Origin: Opitutia bacterium
GTDB lineage: Bacteria > Verrucomicrobiota > Verrucomicrobiia > Opitutales > UBA953
Assembly (NCBI GenBank): GCA_947378845.1
Contig: CANCLQ010000031.1
Coordinates: 1 to 15,794 of the forward strand
DNA: 15,794 nucleotides
Reading direction: 5' to 3'
Shown here: one piece after another, positions 1 to 8,572 of the stretch
Layout of the letters: every line of letters begins with the position of its first letter
Position numbering within the stretch: position 1 is the stretch's first letter
The notes under the pieces: generated by a model
The model's database searches: none
What the model was told of the DNA's origin: nothing
The model's input: only the letters and a program-made list of their open reading frames with translations
Program-made: the position numbers and the translations under genes

Positions 1-121
1 CCGCAAGGTCAGGCTCACGCTCGAAGCCCGAAGTGCTTCGGCAGCCGTTCACTCCAACGAGGACGGCGATGACGCAGAGGTGCAGAAGCACGACGGCGGT
101 AACGGTGATGATAGGACGCAT
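1..121 (-). CDS. Partial small lipoprotein-like gene downstream of murD (N-terminal 40 residues only)
   Basis: This reading frame starts with ATG 28 bases after the murD stop and runs off the left edge of the window. The 40 visible residues begin MRPIITVTAVVLLHLCVIAV, a hydrophobic signal or anchor. The sequence GVNGC follows with Cys at residue 27, a plausible though imperfect lipobox, and then a polar stretch. It would therefore be an exported lipoprotein or a membrane-anchored periplasmic protein. From family knowledge, Opitutae-type dcw clusters often carry a LysM peptidoglycan-binding protein here, before ftsW. A LysM domain is only inferred, because none is in view. I see no clear Shine-Dalgarno site, and the gene probably belongs to the dcw transcript. 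The product is unproven, but a gene here is likely. Confidence 0.55.
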   Translation of the reverse strand, partial: MRPIITVTAVVLLHLCVIAVLVGVNGCRSTSGFEREPDLA

Positions 122-149
122 GTGTGTATGTGGGTTTGGGTTGAGAAAA

Positions 150-1424
150 TTAGGTGCGGTTGGAAAGTGCGGTAGCGGCACGCTCAAAAACGAGTCCGCG
201 CTCAGCGTAACCCGCAAACATGTCGAAACTTGAAAATCCAGGACTGAGCAAAATCGCCATCGGTCCATGCGCATCGCGGGCCGCGGCGACGACGGCGTCT
301 TGTAACGATTCAAAATAAAAGGCCGGTTTACCCAGCGCCTGAAAAGTTTTTAATAATTCAGGTCCCGTTTCGCCAATTAAGTAAGCCGCATCAATGCGCG
401 GGGAAACTTGCTCCACGAAACGCTTCAGGTCGCCACCCTTCCATTTGCCGCCACCAATCCAGCGTACGGGAATCTGAAATTGAGCCAAGGCCGCATGCAC
501 CGCATGGAAATTCGTGCCCTTGGAGTCGTTCCAATACTCAATGCCACGCGCCTCCGCGACCTTACGTAAACGATGCGGTGCCGGACGGAAGAGTCGGGCC
601 GATTCTTCTAAGATACGCAGGGCAATACCCTTAGATTGCCAATAACGCACCGCGACCGCCCAGTTTTCTCGTTGTGGCCACGATTCAAAAATAGATCCAA
701 CAGGGGCAACATGCTCCACATCTGCACGGCTGGCGACGATGGTTTCAGGTGGCAATTCAATGCCAAACTGTTTCGCCGCAGCGACGACCGACTCTCCGAC
801 AATTAAAGTGCCGCCCGGCACCATGCGCTCGATGAGTTTATATTTCGCCCGGAAATAACTTTCGAGGTCACCGTGACGGTCCAAGTGATCCTCATCAAAA
901 TTAATCCAAAGCACCGTCTCCGGCGAAAAGTATCGGAGATCTTCACCTTGGAACGAACTCACTTCAACCACGGCCAAGAAAGCGGCATTCGAAGAGGTGT
1001 TCGCCAATGCCGTTAAGGGCAGGCCGATATTACCACACGCAATAGCATTCAACCCCGCCCGCTTGTGCGCAAAGGATAAGAATTCCGTTAAAGTGGTTTT
1101 ACCATTGGTACCGGTAATCGCAATCGAGGCACCGCCCCAAAGGATGGCTCCAAAGTCCAGCTCACTTAAACACTGCAAACCGGCTCGACGTGCCGCCAAT
1201 AACCACGGGTGTGGCTGCGGGAACCCCGGACTGTAAATCACGAGGTCATGTCGCTTCGCTTCTTCAGCGGTGAACTGTCGATTCTCGCCCTTCTCATCAT
1301 AAATGACTGACGCAAAACCAGCCAAACTCAAAGCCTCTGCGACCGCCCGACCGCTCACTCCCGCACCCAGCACGGCAGCAGGGCGAGTTAAACGTCGACA
1401 GAGGTGATCAGGAAATTCGTTCAT
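150..1424 (-). CDS. murD: UDP-N-acetylmuramoyl-L-alanine:D-glutamate ligase (MurD)
   Basis: MurD adds D-glutamate to UDP-MurNAc-L-Ala in the cytoplasm using ATP, the second amino acid addition in peptidoglycan precursor synthesis. The protein has 424 residues from the chosen start. An N-terminal nucleotide-fold motif (VLGAGVSG, about 18-25) is followed by the Mur ligase ATP-binding loop ITGTNGKTT (103-111). The central part contains the WNDSKGTN motif, and the C-terminal end reads LLSPGFSSFDMF, matching the LLSPACASxDxF block of the family. The start at 1424 is preferred because it overlaps the mraY stop as ATGA and fits the usual MurD N-terminus. A longer in-frame reading to 1478 would add 18 unrelated residues inside mraY. 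Length and motifs are complete. Confidence 0.95.
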   Translation of the reverse strand: MNEFPDHLCRRLTRPAAVLGAGVSGRAVAEALSLAGFASVIYDEKGENRQFTAEEAKRHDLVIYSPGFPQPHPWLLAARRAGLQCLSELDFGAILWGGASIAITGTNGKTTLTEFLSFAHKRAGLNAIACGNIGLPLTALANTSSNAAFLAVVEVSSFQGEDLRYFSPETVLWINFDEDHLDRHGDLESYFRAKYKLIERMVPGGTLIVGESVVAAAKQFGIELPPETIVASRADVEHVAPVGSIFESWPQRENWAVAVRYWQSKGIALRILEESARLFRPAPHRLRKVAEARGIEYWNDSKGTNFHAVHAALAQFQIPVRWIGGGKWKGGDLKRFVEQVSPRIDAAYLIGETGPELLKTFQALGKPAFYFESLQDAVVAAARDAHGPMAILLSPGFSSFDMFAGYAERGLVFERAATALSNRT

Positions 1425-2533
1425 CGTATCTTGAGGGTGAGCAGACCCAGCAGGCCGCAAAGCAACGAGAGAATCCAAAAACGGATGACAACCTTCGTGG
1501 AAGGCCAGCCGAGTTTTTGGAAGTGATGGTGAATCGGCGTCATTAAAAACAAACGCTGACCACCCGTACGTTTAAAGTAGGCGACTTGTAACATCACCGA
1601 AGCAGCCTCGATAACAAAGATACCACCCACAATCGCCAAAAGAAATGGTTGATGCATTAAACACGCCATACAGCCCAGCGCGCCGCCGATACCCAACGCG
1701 CCGACATCTCCCATGTATAATTCAGCGGGTGCGGCATTGTGCCACAGGAAAACCAAACTGCCACCGATCAGAGCTGAAGCAAAAATCGCTAGCTCTCCCG
1801 CTCCAGGCACATAGCTGATCCGAAGGTAACTCGCAAAGATATGATTCCCCACGAGGTATGCGACGAGTCCTAAAATAAAGGTCGTAATGATTACGCAACC
1901 AATCGCTAAGCCGTCTAAGCCGTCGGTTAAATTCACCGCATTCGAACAACCGACGCAGACTAATATAATGAAGAGTGCGGCGATGATTAAACAAATGCCA
2001 TATGGAAGTCCGAAAGAATTAGCTGACCAGATGGGGCCATTCAAAATCGGTAACCAGATTTCACAAAGGCTCGTGCGATAACCTGCATCCAATAAAACAA
2101 TGAGCAGCGCGCCTAATGCTACTGCGGCTTGGCCCAATAACTTAGTGCGAGCCGAAATCCCGTCAGCGCTGGAATGTTTTACCTTGAGCCAATCATCCCA
2201 AAGGCCGACACCACCCATGCCCACTAAGCAAAAGAGTGTAGCTAGAACTAAAACATTGGGCTGTGCCCAAAGTAAAACGGAAGGTATCACTGCCGCACCG
2301 ATTAAAAGGCCGCCCATCGTGGGAACTTTGCCACCTTCTTTAGCAAGCTCGCCCATAAGTCGTGCGGAACGCTCGGGCTGACGTAAGAGAGCGAGTCGTT
2401 TTATGATCCAGCTAGAGAGAAACATCCCGAGCAGCAGCGCAGTAAACCCTGCCAAAATTGCCCGCACCGTAATGTATTCGAAAAGACGGAACGGACCCCA
2501 AATGGACTCTAATTTATTTAGATAATAAAGCAT
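1421..2533 (-). CDS. mraY: Phospho-N-acetylmuramoyl-pentapeptide transferase (MraY)
   Basis: MraY is the integral membrane enzyme that transfers phospho-MurNAc-pentapeptide from UDP to undecaprenyl phosphate, making lipid I on the inner face of the membrane. The 370-residue protein has about ten hydrophobic segments. Family motifs are present in order: the Asp pair in LWDDWLKVKH (D113, D114), NLTDGLDGLA (201-210), the MGD of LYMGDVGALG (about 274-276), and the HHH motif in TPIHHHFQKLGWPSTKVV (H335-H337). The length is close to the family norm of about 360. The gene starts 3 bases after the murF stop and its own stop overlaps the murD start as ATGA, so it is an internal member of the dcw operon. 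I see no anomaly. Confidence 0.96.
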   Translation of the reverse strand: MLYYLNKLESIWGPFRLFEYITVRAILAGFTALLLGMFLSSWIIKRLALLRQPERSARLMGELAKEGGKVPTMGGLLIGAAVIPSVLLWAQPNVLVLATLFCLVGMGGVGLWDDWLKVKHSSADGISARTKLLGQAAVALGALLIVLLDAGYRTSLCEIWLPILNGPIWSANSFGLPYGICLIIAALFIILVCVGCSNAVNLTDGLDGLAIGCVIITTFILGLVAYLVGNHIFASYLRISYVPGAGELAIFASALIGGSLVFLWHNAAPAELYMGDVGALGIGGALGCMACLMHQPFLLAIVGGIFVIEAASVMLQVAYFKRTGGQRLFLMTPIHHHFQKLGWPSTKVVIRFWILSLLCGLLGLLTLKIR

Positions 2534-2536
2534 ATC

Positions 2537-3910
2537 TTAGTGAAATGTGATTTGCGTTTGAAGATCGGCCGGTAGCGTGCGCTCCAACGCACATGACCGA
2601 CTTCCTTTAATAAAGATATAACCTGAGTGACGCGCGATGGCCGCCGTCACCTCCGCTTGCGATGAAGCCAACACTTTTAGTACGTCAGCGACTCGAATGC
2701 CTTGGAGTAAATCCGCGACGTCTCCCGACCAACCAATCACGGTGTCCCCTGCTCTCAGGGGTAAATTCGCACCACACTCATGGTGCAAGTGGGAGGATTG
2801 AGTGCCCAGTTCAGCCATGCCTCCGATTACAAATAAGCGCGGTCGTGAGTCATTCATGCTCAAGCGGTGGAAGCACTGGGCGGCATCCAAGAGCGAAGCC
2901 GGACTCGAGTTATAACAATCGATATAAAAGTTTTTGTCCGCGAACGTGTGCACGCTACCTCGACCCATCGGCGGCAGCCATCCCTCCAGAGCCTGTCTGA
3001 TTGCGTCGACGCTGATACCTGCCTCTTTCGCCGCAACTATCGCCAATGCTGCATTGCGAGCCAAACCATCGGATAACGCGGCCAAGGCATACGCTTCACC
3101 GTCTACATTAAGAATACGATGCGTGCCCTTGGATTGCAGAGATGCCAAAATCAAGCGAGCAGGCTTAATAGCTGGAGCAGCTTCACCATCAAACTGTACT
3201 GCGTATGTCCGATCGGCAAAGGGCTTGAAGTCAGGCCACGCCAATAAACTCGCGGGCATGATTGCTTTGCCTCCCGATAATGTGGCGGCAACCAAAGCAG
3301 ACTTTTCGCGGGCTACGCCTGCGAGCGATTCCACACCCGCCAAGTGCACGGGCGCGACCGCGGTCACAATCGCTAGGTTCGGGCGAATCACTTGTGCGGA
3401 GATATTTAATTCACCAGGTACACTCATTCCGGCTTCAATAACTGCGAATCGATGCTTCGCATTATCCAGACGCAAAAGCATCAATGGCACGCCCAATAAA
3501 TTATTGAGATTGGCCTCCGTGATAAAAGCAGACGGACCGAGTAATGCTCCTAATAAATCTTTGGTGGAAGTTTTACCGACGCTACCTGTCACCCCAATCA
3601 CCGTACCTTTAAATTGCTGACGCCATCCCGCGGCAATTCTTTGCAAACCAGATTGTGAATCATCAACCACCAGTTGTGGTAATTCATCAGCCACTGCGTG
3701 TGAGACTAAGGCACACGTCGCACCGCGATCGCGGGCCTCACGTAAATAATTATGTCCGTCCCGACGCTCTGTCTTAATTGCGACGAATGCATCGCCTGCA
3801 GCCAGCGTGCGTGTGTCTGCGCCAAAACCTTGGATCGAACGTGCGGGCATTTTGGACCATCGACCTAACGCCCATTGCGCTAATAATTCAGGTGAGAAGG
3901 TCGTACTCAT
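2537..3910 (-). CDS. murF: UDP-MurNAc-tripeptide:D-alanyl-D-alanine ligase (MurF)
   Basis: MurF attaches the D-Ala-D-Ala dipeptide to UDP-MurNAc-tripeptide with ATP, completing the cytoplasmic pentapeptide precursor. The protein has 457 residues, normal for the family. An N-terminal Mur ligase domain contains the ADTRTLAAGDAFVAI block (about 31-45). The ATP-binding loop GVTGSVGKTSTK follows at 106-117, and ANLNNLLGVPLMLL and AVIEAGMSVPGEL match the conserved NLNNxxGVPL and EMGxxxxGE blocks. MurF rather than MurE is indicated by these blocks, by the absence of a DNPR motif, and by its place after murE. Its ATG overlaps the murE stop as ATGA. Confidence 0.94.
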   Translation of the reverse strand: MSTTFSPELLAQWALGRWSKMPARSIQGFGADTRTLAAGDAFVAIKTERRDGHNYLREARDRGATCALVSHAVADELPQLVVDDSQSGLQRIAAGWRQQFKGTVIGVTGSVGKTSTKDLLGALLGPSAFITEANLNNLLGVPLMLLRLDNAKHRFAVIEAGMSVPGELNISAQVIRPNLAIVTAVAPVHLAGVESLAGVAREKSALVAATLSGGKAIMPASLLAWPDFKPFADRTYAVQFDGEAAPAIKPARLILASLQSKGTHRILNVDGEAYALAALSDGLARNAALAIVAAKEAGISVDAIRQALEGWLPPMGRGSVHTFADKNFYIDCYNSSPASLLDAAQCFHRLSMNDSRPRLFVIGGMAELGTQSSHLHHECGANLPLRAGDTVIGWSGDVADLLQGIRVADVLKVLASSQAEVTAAIARHSGYIFIKGSRSCALERTLPADLQTQITFH

Positions 3911-5430
3911 GATACTGAACCCCTCCGAAGTTCTAAGATATTTTTAACTACAGCGCGGTCATCAAAGGGCACCACCGTATCATGAAACTCTTGTGTGGTT
4001 TCGTGGCCCTTGCCTGCAATGACCACACAATCGTTGGATTGTGCTGCGGCTAAAGCACGTCGGATGGCTTCACGTCGATCAGCAACGAACTCAACTTTCT
4101 GTAAATTTGAAACACCCGTACGCATATCGTCGAAAATAGATTCAATTGCTTCTTTGCGTGGATTGTCGGCAGTCGCCCACGCCAAATCAGCACCGTCAAC
4201 GACTGCTTTGGTCATCGCTGGGCGCTTGCCCCGATCACGATTACCACCACAACCAAAAACACAAAGTACTCTTCCCGGAGTAATTGAACGCAGCATTCGT
4301 AAAACATTACGCAGCGCATCATCGGTATGAGCGTAATCGACAAAAACCGGGAATGCTTGTCCGGCCTCAACGCGCTCCATTCGGCCAGGCACTCCGTCGA
4401 AAGATTCAAGCAATGCCGAAAGTTTCAGCGGGTCGCGTCCTAATGATGCGACTAATGCCAAAGCACACATCACATTAGAGACATTGTAATCACCCGGCAG
4501 AGGTGAATTAAAGTTCGCCGATGCGCCCTTCCAGTGAACTGTAAACTTAGCTCCGCGCGGATGGTAAACTACATCAGTCGCTCTTAAGTCGGCCCCTGCG
4601 TTCAAGCCGTAAGAAATTACTTTACTACGGCGAAGACAGGCTTCTGCTAAAATTTTACCCGAAGCATCATCTGTATTAATGACGCACACATCTGGCACTG
4701 AACCCGTTCGGCCATCGAAGAGTGCTTGCTTCGCCTCAAAGTAATTTGCCAAGTCGCCGTGGTAATCAACGTGATCGCGTGTTAAATTTGTGAACGCGGC
4801 GGCAGCAAAATGAAATCCATGTACGCGATCCTGGTGCAAGGCATGTGAACTCACTTCAAGGCATGCACCTGCACATCCCGCTTCAGTCATTTGCTTAAAG
4901 AACCCGGCAAGGTCAGCTGATTCGGGCGTGGTCTTATAAGAAGGCACTGAACGACGGCCCAAATAATAACGCACAGTACCAATCAAGCCCCACGATTCTT
5001 CAGGAGTCTGCAAAAGGTGACGCAACAATGTGGTGACTGTGGTCTTACCGTTGGTGCCAGTGACGCCAATCAACTTTAATTGCGCCTCAGGGTGACCGTA
5101 AAATCGTCGGGCAACTTCAGCTAATACTTGGCGAGGCTCTGCTACTTGCGCTGCCGCTACTGCAGGTAAACCGGTGACGGGCTGACCCGAAATCACAGCT
5201 GCTGCACCACGTGCAATCACATCATTTAAGAAATCGTGTCCATCTACTCGCAATCCCGGTAGCGCGAAGAAGAGTGAGCCTGGTAAAATACGTCGGCTAT
5301 CCGTTACGATGTTTGTGATACGCGCATTCCATTCGCCCGAACGTCCTAAGACAGGTATACCTTTCAATAAATTTTCGAGCGTCTGTGGTTCCATGATAGC
5401 GGTGCGTTGTGGGAGCGTGGCGAGGCTCAT
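3907..5430 (-). CDS. murE: UDP-MurNAc-L-alanyl-D-glutamate:diaminopimelate ligase (MurE)
   Basis: MurE adds the third stem-peptide residue in the cytoplasm. The 507-residue protein shows the N-terminal TDSRRILPGSLFFALPG block (43-59), the ATP loop GVTGTNGKTT (122-131), the probable carbamylated lysine in YFEAKQALF (K234), and a C-terminal ligase domain with VFGCGGNRDRGKRP (391-404). The motif DNPRKE (422-427) is the form that in known MurE enzymes selects meso-diaminopimelate, so this cell wall is probably of the DAP type. The start at 5430 overlaps the ftsI stop as ATGA. A second Met at residue 13 (position 5394) is closer to the usual family N-terminus but has no Shine-Dalgarno site, so the coupled start is kept. 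Confidence 0.95.
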   Translation of the reverse strand: MSLATLPQRTAIMEPQTLENLLKGIPVLGRSGEWNARITNIVTDSRRILPGSLFFALPGLRVDGHDFLNDVIARGAAAVISGQPVTGLPAVAAAQVAEPRQVLAEVARRFYGHPEAQLKLIGVTGTNGKTTVTTLLRHLLQTPEESWGLIGTVRYYLGRRSVPSYKTTPESADLAGFFKQMTEAGCAGACLEVSSHALHQDRVHGFHFAAAAFTNLTRDHVDYHGDLANYFEAKQALFDGRTGSVPDVCVINTDDASGKILAEACLRRSKVISYGLNAGADLRATDVVYHPRGAKFTVHWKGASANFNSPLPGDYNVSNVMCALALVASLGRDPLKLSALLESFDGVPGRMERVEAGQAFPVFVDYAHTDDALRNVLRMLRSITPGRVLCVFGCGGNRDRGKRPAMTKAVVDGADLAWATADNPRKEAIESIFDDMRTGVSNLQKVEFVADRREAIRRALAAAQSNDCVVIAGKGHETTQEFHDTVVPFDDRAVVKNILELRRGSVS

Positions 5431-7220
5431 GGATTAACGCCGGCGACGCTTCGTCCTCCGGCAGTGACGGGTGGAATTTCTAACCAACGAATACAATTTT
5501 CAGCGACTTCGCGGAAAATCGGCGCAGAAACTTTTCCGCCATAAGCCACTCCCTCGCCTTGTGGATCATCGATGATTACGGTGATGGCTAAGCGCGGATC
5601 ATTGACTGGGAAAAAACCAGAAAAAGAGGCGACGTGGTGCGAGGTTGAATATTTTCCGTTAATTAGTTTTTGCGTTGTTCCTGTTTTGCCAGCGACTTCA
5701 TAACCTGGGATATCCGCAATCGGTGCAGTACCCCCTTTTCCACAAACCGCACGTAGTAATTGTGCCACTTGTGTAGCGGTGCTGCTTTTAATCGCACGAG
5801 CACGAGCATGCGGTAGATAATTAACAATCGGTTCGCGTGTCTTTGCGTCTTCAACTCGTAAAATGAGCTGCGGTTGCATCAACAGGCCATCCGCAGCAAT
5901 GACCGACATCGCATAATGCATTTGCATCGCTGTGACACTCACCGAGTGGCCCATGGGAATACGCGAAATGCTAATACCGTCCCAGTTTTCTGGTTTAATT
6001 AAGAGTCCTGGCACTTCGGCACCCGTGATAAGTTGAGTGCTGCTCCCAAAGCCAAAAGATTTAATTAAATTATAGAAACGATCTTCGCCTAACCGCTCAG
6101 CGTAGAGCATGCCGATTTGCACCGTGCCGCGATTAGATGATTCGCGCACAATGTCCCTAACTGTCACCGAGCCGATCGGGTGCGAATCGGCCGGCAAAGA
6201 AATCATTCGTCCGCGGTAAGGCGCAGTTGATAGACTGCAGTCGTAAACCGAATTCGGGGTTATCAAACGTTCCTCCAGCGCTCCCGAAATAGAAACTATT
6301 TTAAAAACTGAACCTGGCTCATAAATATCCGACACCGCGCGGTTGCGTTGGCTATCCATCGGGGAGAGCTTCGGATCAAAGAAATTGTTAAGGTCGTACG
6401 TTGGCCAATTCGCTAAACCTAGAATACGCCCTGTCCTTGGTTCGCTTACAATGATCACGCCGCTCAGCGGATTGTAGCGTGCCACGGCTGCAGCTAATGC
6501 GTCCTCACAGGACTTCTGCACGAAGCTATTGAGCGTTAAAACTACCGTATTGCCATCAACCGGTGCGACTTCACGCAGACGAATACTCGCGATTTCGCGG
6601 CGACGACCATCTCTCTCCGACTCAATCCAACCCTTTTGACCCTGTAGAAAAGGTTGTAATGCTTTCTCAATTCCTGCCGTAGCTTGTCCCTCTTTATTAA
6701 CGTAACCAATCACGTGTGCGGCCAATGAGCCCTTGGGATAGTTGCGGTGATATTTTAATTCTGCTCTCAGAGCTTTAATGTTTAGCGCTTTAATTTTTTT
6801 CACCACCGCTTCGCTGCATTCATGTGCCAATACCACCCAGCGCACGGGATGCTCGACTCCATCTGTATCGACTCGCGGGCCGCGACGAAAAGCTTCCGTC
6901 ACAATGGGGGCTGCCACATTTAAAGCTGTCGCCACTTCACCTGCTCGAATAAATTCTTCTTTTTTAAGCGACTGCGGATCCACACCAATGTCCCAGACAT
7001 CTTCCGAAACCGCTAAAATATTATTCTGAGAATCGCGAATCTCACCGCGCCGACAGTCTTTTTCTTCAAAGACATTACGCGCCTGCAATGCCTCTGCACG
7101 GAGCTCGGGCGCTTCAATCCAATGCAACCACACCAAGCGTGCGATAACGGCGACGAAGCAAAGGGACACGAGCCAGGCAAGCAAAAGGAAACGCTTTTGC
7201 CTGGCTTGAGGAAGGGTCAT
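5427..7220 (-). CDS. ftsI: Division-type class B penicillin-binding protein, peptidoglycan transpeptidase (FtsI/PBP3)
   Basis: This is the septal transpeptidase that cross-links new peptidoglycan in the periplasm, anchored by one N-terminal membrane segment (about residues 11-34). The 597-residue protein has the PBP dimerisation region (about 55-210) and then a transpeptidase domain. All three catalytic motifs are visible: SVFK (S304 nucleophile, K307), SSN (361-363) and KTGT (512-515). No PASTA repeats follow. The short cytoplasmic tail carries basic residues, as expected for N-in topology. The assignment as the division enzyme rests on location between an ftsL-like gene and murE. Its ATG overlaps the ftsL-like stop, and its stop overlaps the murE start, both as ATGA. 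Confidence 0.94.
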   Translation of the reverse strand: MTLPQARQKRFLLLAWLVSLCFVAVIARLVWLHWIEAPELRAEALQARNVFEEKDCRRGEIRDSQNNILAVSEDVWDIGVDPQSLKKEEFIRAGEVATALNVAAPIVTEAFRRGPRVDTDGVEHPVRWVVLAHECSEAVVKKIKALNIKALRAELKYHRNYPKGSLAAHVIGYVNKEGQATAGIEKALQPFLQGQKGWIESERDGRRREIASIRLREVAPVDGNTVVLTLNSFVQKSCEDALAAAVARYNPLSGVIIVSEPRTGRILGLANWPTYDLNNFFDPKLSPMDSQRNRAVSDIYEPGSVFKIVSISGALEERLITPNSVYDCSLSTAPYRGRMISLPADSHPIGSVTVRDIVRESSNRGTVQIGMLYAERLGEDRFYNLIKSFGFGSSTQLITGAEVPGLLIKPENWDGISISRIPMGHSVSVTAMQMHYAMSVIAADGLLMQPQLILRVEDAKTREPIVNYLPHARARAIKSSTATQVAQLLRAVCGKGGTAPIADIPGYEVAGKTGTTQKLINGKYSTSHHVASFSGFFPVNDPRLAITVIIDDPQGEGVAYGGKVSAPIFREVAENCIRWLEIPPVTAGGRSVAGVNP

Positions 7221-7603
7221 CGCGTCCGGTTACCCTCCTGTTCCGTCAGAGGACGGAATGCCATATCGAGTGCGGTCATTCTCGGGCTTAAAGGATTTTT
7301 CCTTGGTACAGTGGCGGTCAGACCCGGCGCCAAACGTAACCATGTCACCTGCTCAGGTGCAGGTGGTTTTAAATCTTCACCCACGCGTTGAATCAATTGC
7401 AGGGTGTCTTGCGATAAATCGCGCTGACGTTTGAGGGCATCGAGTTCTTTCTGTGAATCGCGTATCGAACGTTCGATGCGAACAATGCGTCCGCCCACAT
7501 CATCAGCCTGCAGACGAAGCTTCATTACATTAATGATGCCCAGTGCAAAGGTTGCGATGGTCAGAATAACAAACAGGCCAGTGAGAAAACGACGTGAGCT
7601 CAT
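7217..7603 (-). CDS. ftsL: Small bitopic division protein, FtsL-like
   Basis: The 128-residue protein has a short basic N-terminus (MSSRR), one membrane segment (about 6-27) and a predicted coiled coil (about 32-72, with heptad-like spacing in VGGRIVRIERSIRDSQKELD). A proline-containing extracytoplasmic tail follows. This is the topology of FtsL, which joins FtsB and FtsQ to activate the FtsW-FtsI synthase. FtsL is poorly conserved in sequence, so the call relies on topology, size and its place between rsmH and ftsI. Both neighbours overlap it by ATGA. The tail after the coiled coil (about 75-128) is longer than the short tail of typical FtsL and I do not recognise it. Confidence 0.75.
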   Translation of the reverse strand: MSSRRFLTGLFVILTIATFALGIINVMKLRLQADDVGGRIVRIERSIRDSQKELDALKRQRDLSQDTLQLIQRVGEDLKPPAPEQVTWLRLAPGLTATVPRKNPLSPRMTALDMAFRPLTEQEGNRTR

Positions 7604-8517
7604 GCGATTGTTTTGCGCACTGCCCGTAAGCGGGCTGAGCGACTGCGAGGATTTTGGTTTTGTTCCGCCTCCGAAGGCTGCACAGCCTTTCGAGTCAACA
7701 GTTCGGCCAGAGCGGTGCGCTCATCTTGCGTGCGATTATCGTCGCGATCCACTGGGCGACCGCTGACGGTATTCATATAGCGCTTCACCATTCGATCCTC
7801 GAGCGAATGGAATGAGATGACCGCTAAGACTCCGCCGAGATTGAGTTTGCTGAAAGCCTTGGGCAAAGCTTCCGCTAAAGCGCCTAACTCATCATTGATG
7901 GCAATCCGAACACCTTGAAAAGTTTTCGTTGCGGGGTGTGGACCGCGAGGACCTGGCGCAGGTGGTGCCGCTTCGGCGACCAACTCGGCAAAAGTGGAAG
8001 TGCGTGCCAAGCGTCCGGTTCCGCGGGCGTTCTCAATCGCATTCACAATACGGAACCAGCGAGGCTCTTCACCGTAATCACGTACCGCTTTTTCTAATTC
8101 CTTCCGTTCGGCTCGTTCTAAAAAATCGGCAGCCGTACGGCCAACGCGTGTATTCATGCGCATATCGTTCGGCGCATCGAAACGGAAAGAGAAACCGCGC
8201 TCCGGAAGATCCAACTGGTGCGAAGACACCCCAATGTCCATCAATACACCGTCAAACCTACCCGGAACGCGATCAAGGTTGCGAAAATTTTCTGCGTGGA
8301 AACGAAGTCGGCCCGCGTAGCGGGCAAGCAAAGGAGCCGCACGCTCAGCGGCGGCAGGATCTTGGTCGAGTGCATCGACCGTGGTATTGGGCGCACGATC
8401 TAAAATCGCCGCGGCGTGTCCACCACCACCAAATGTACAATCCATGTAAGCACGTCCCGACTGCGGATCGAGAAGTGTTAAACACTCCTCAAGCAGAACT
8501 GGAACGTGGTTCGTCAT
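7600..8517 (-). CDS. rsmH: 16S rRNA (cytosine-1402-N4)-methyltransferase RsmH (MraW)
   Basis: RsmH methylates N4 of C1402 in the decoding centre of 16S rRNA using S-adenosylmethionine. The 305-residue protein begins MTNHVPVLLEECL, the standard start. It shows the SAM-binding motif DCTFGGGGH (26-34), the catalytic-domain block DIGVSSHQLD (94-103), the conserved VISFHSLEDRMVK (233-245), and the C-terminal PRSRSARLRAVRK. Length fits the family. The gene lies 55 bases downstream of mraZ, the loosest junction in the operon, and its stop overlaps the ftsL-like start as ATGA. I see no Shine-Dalgarno site before its ATG. Confidence 0.96.
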   Translation of the reverse strand: MTNHVPVLLEECLTLLDPQSGRAYMDCTFGGGGHAAAILDRAPNTTVDALDQDPAAAERAAPLLARYAGRLRFHAENFRNLDRVPGRFDGVLMDIGVSSHQLDLPERGFSFRFDAPNDMRMNTRVGRTAADFLERAERKELEKAVRDYGEEPRWFRIVNAIENARGTGRLARTSTFAELVAEAAPPAPGPRGPHPATKTFQGVRIAINDELGALAEALPKAFSKLNLGGVLAVISFHSLEDRMVKRYMNTVSGRPVDRDDNRTQDERTALAELLTRKAVQPSEAEQNQNPRSRSARLRAVRKTIA

Positions 8518-8572
8518 TTACGGGGCGATTGTGAATAAGGTGTGAATTGTGTAAGTAACTTTTGGATACAGT

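Noticed and set aside
33..233. Plus-strand open frame overlapping the left-edge gene and the murD end
   Set aside because: It is antisense to the murD C-terminus and to the partial lipoprotein-like gene, and its low-complexity Arg/Thr-rich product has no recognisable features.
1425..1478. N-terminal extension of murD to 1478
   Set aside because: It lies inside mraY and adds residues absent from the family; the ATG overlapping the mraY stop is the better start.
2934..3620. A 228-codon plus-strand open frame inside murF
   Set aside because: It is fully antisense to a well-supported murF with intact motifs; composition looks like a shadow of the coding frame.
7929..8534. A 201-codon plus-strand open frame opposite rsmH
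   Set aside because: It is antisense to rsmH; the product is very rich in Arg, His and Pro with no domain-like pattern.
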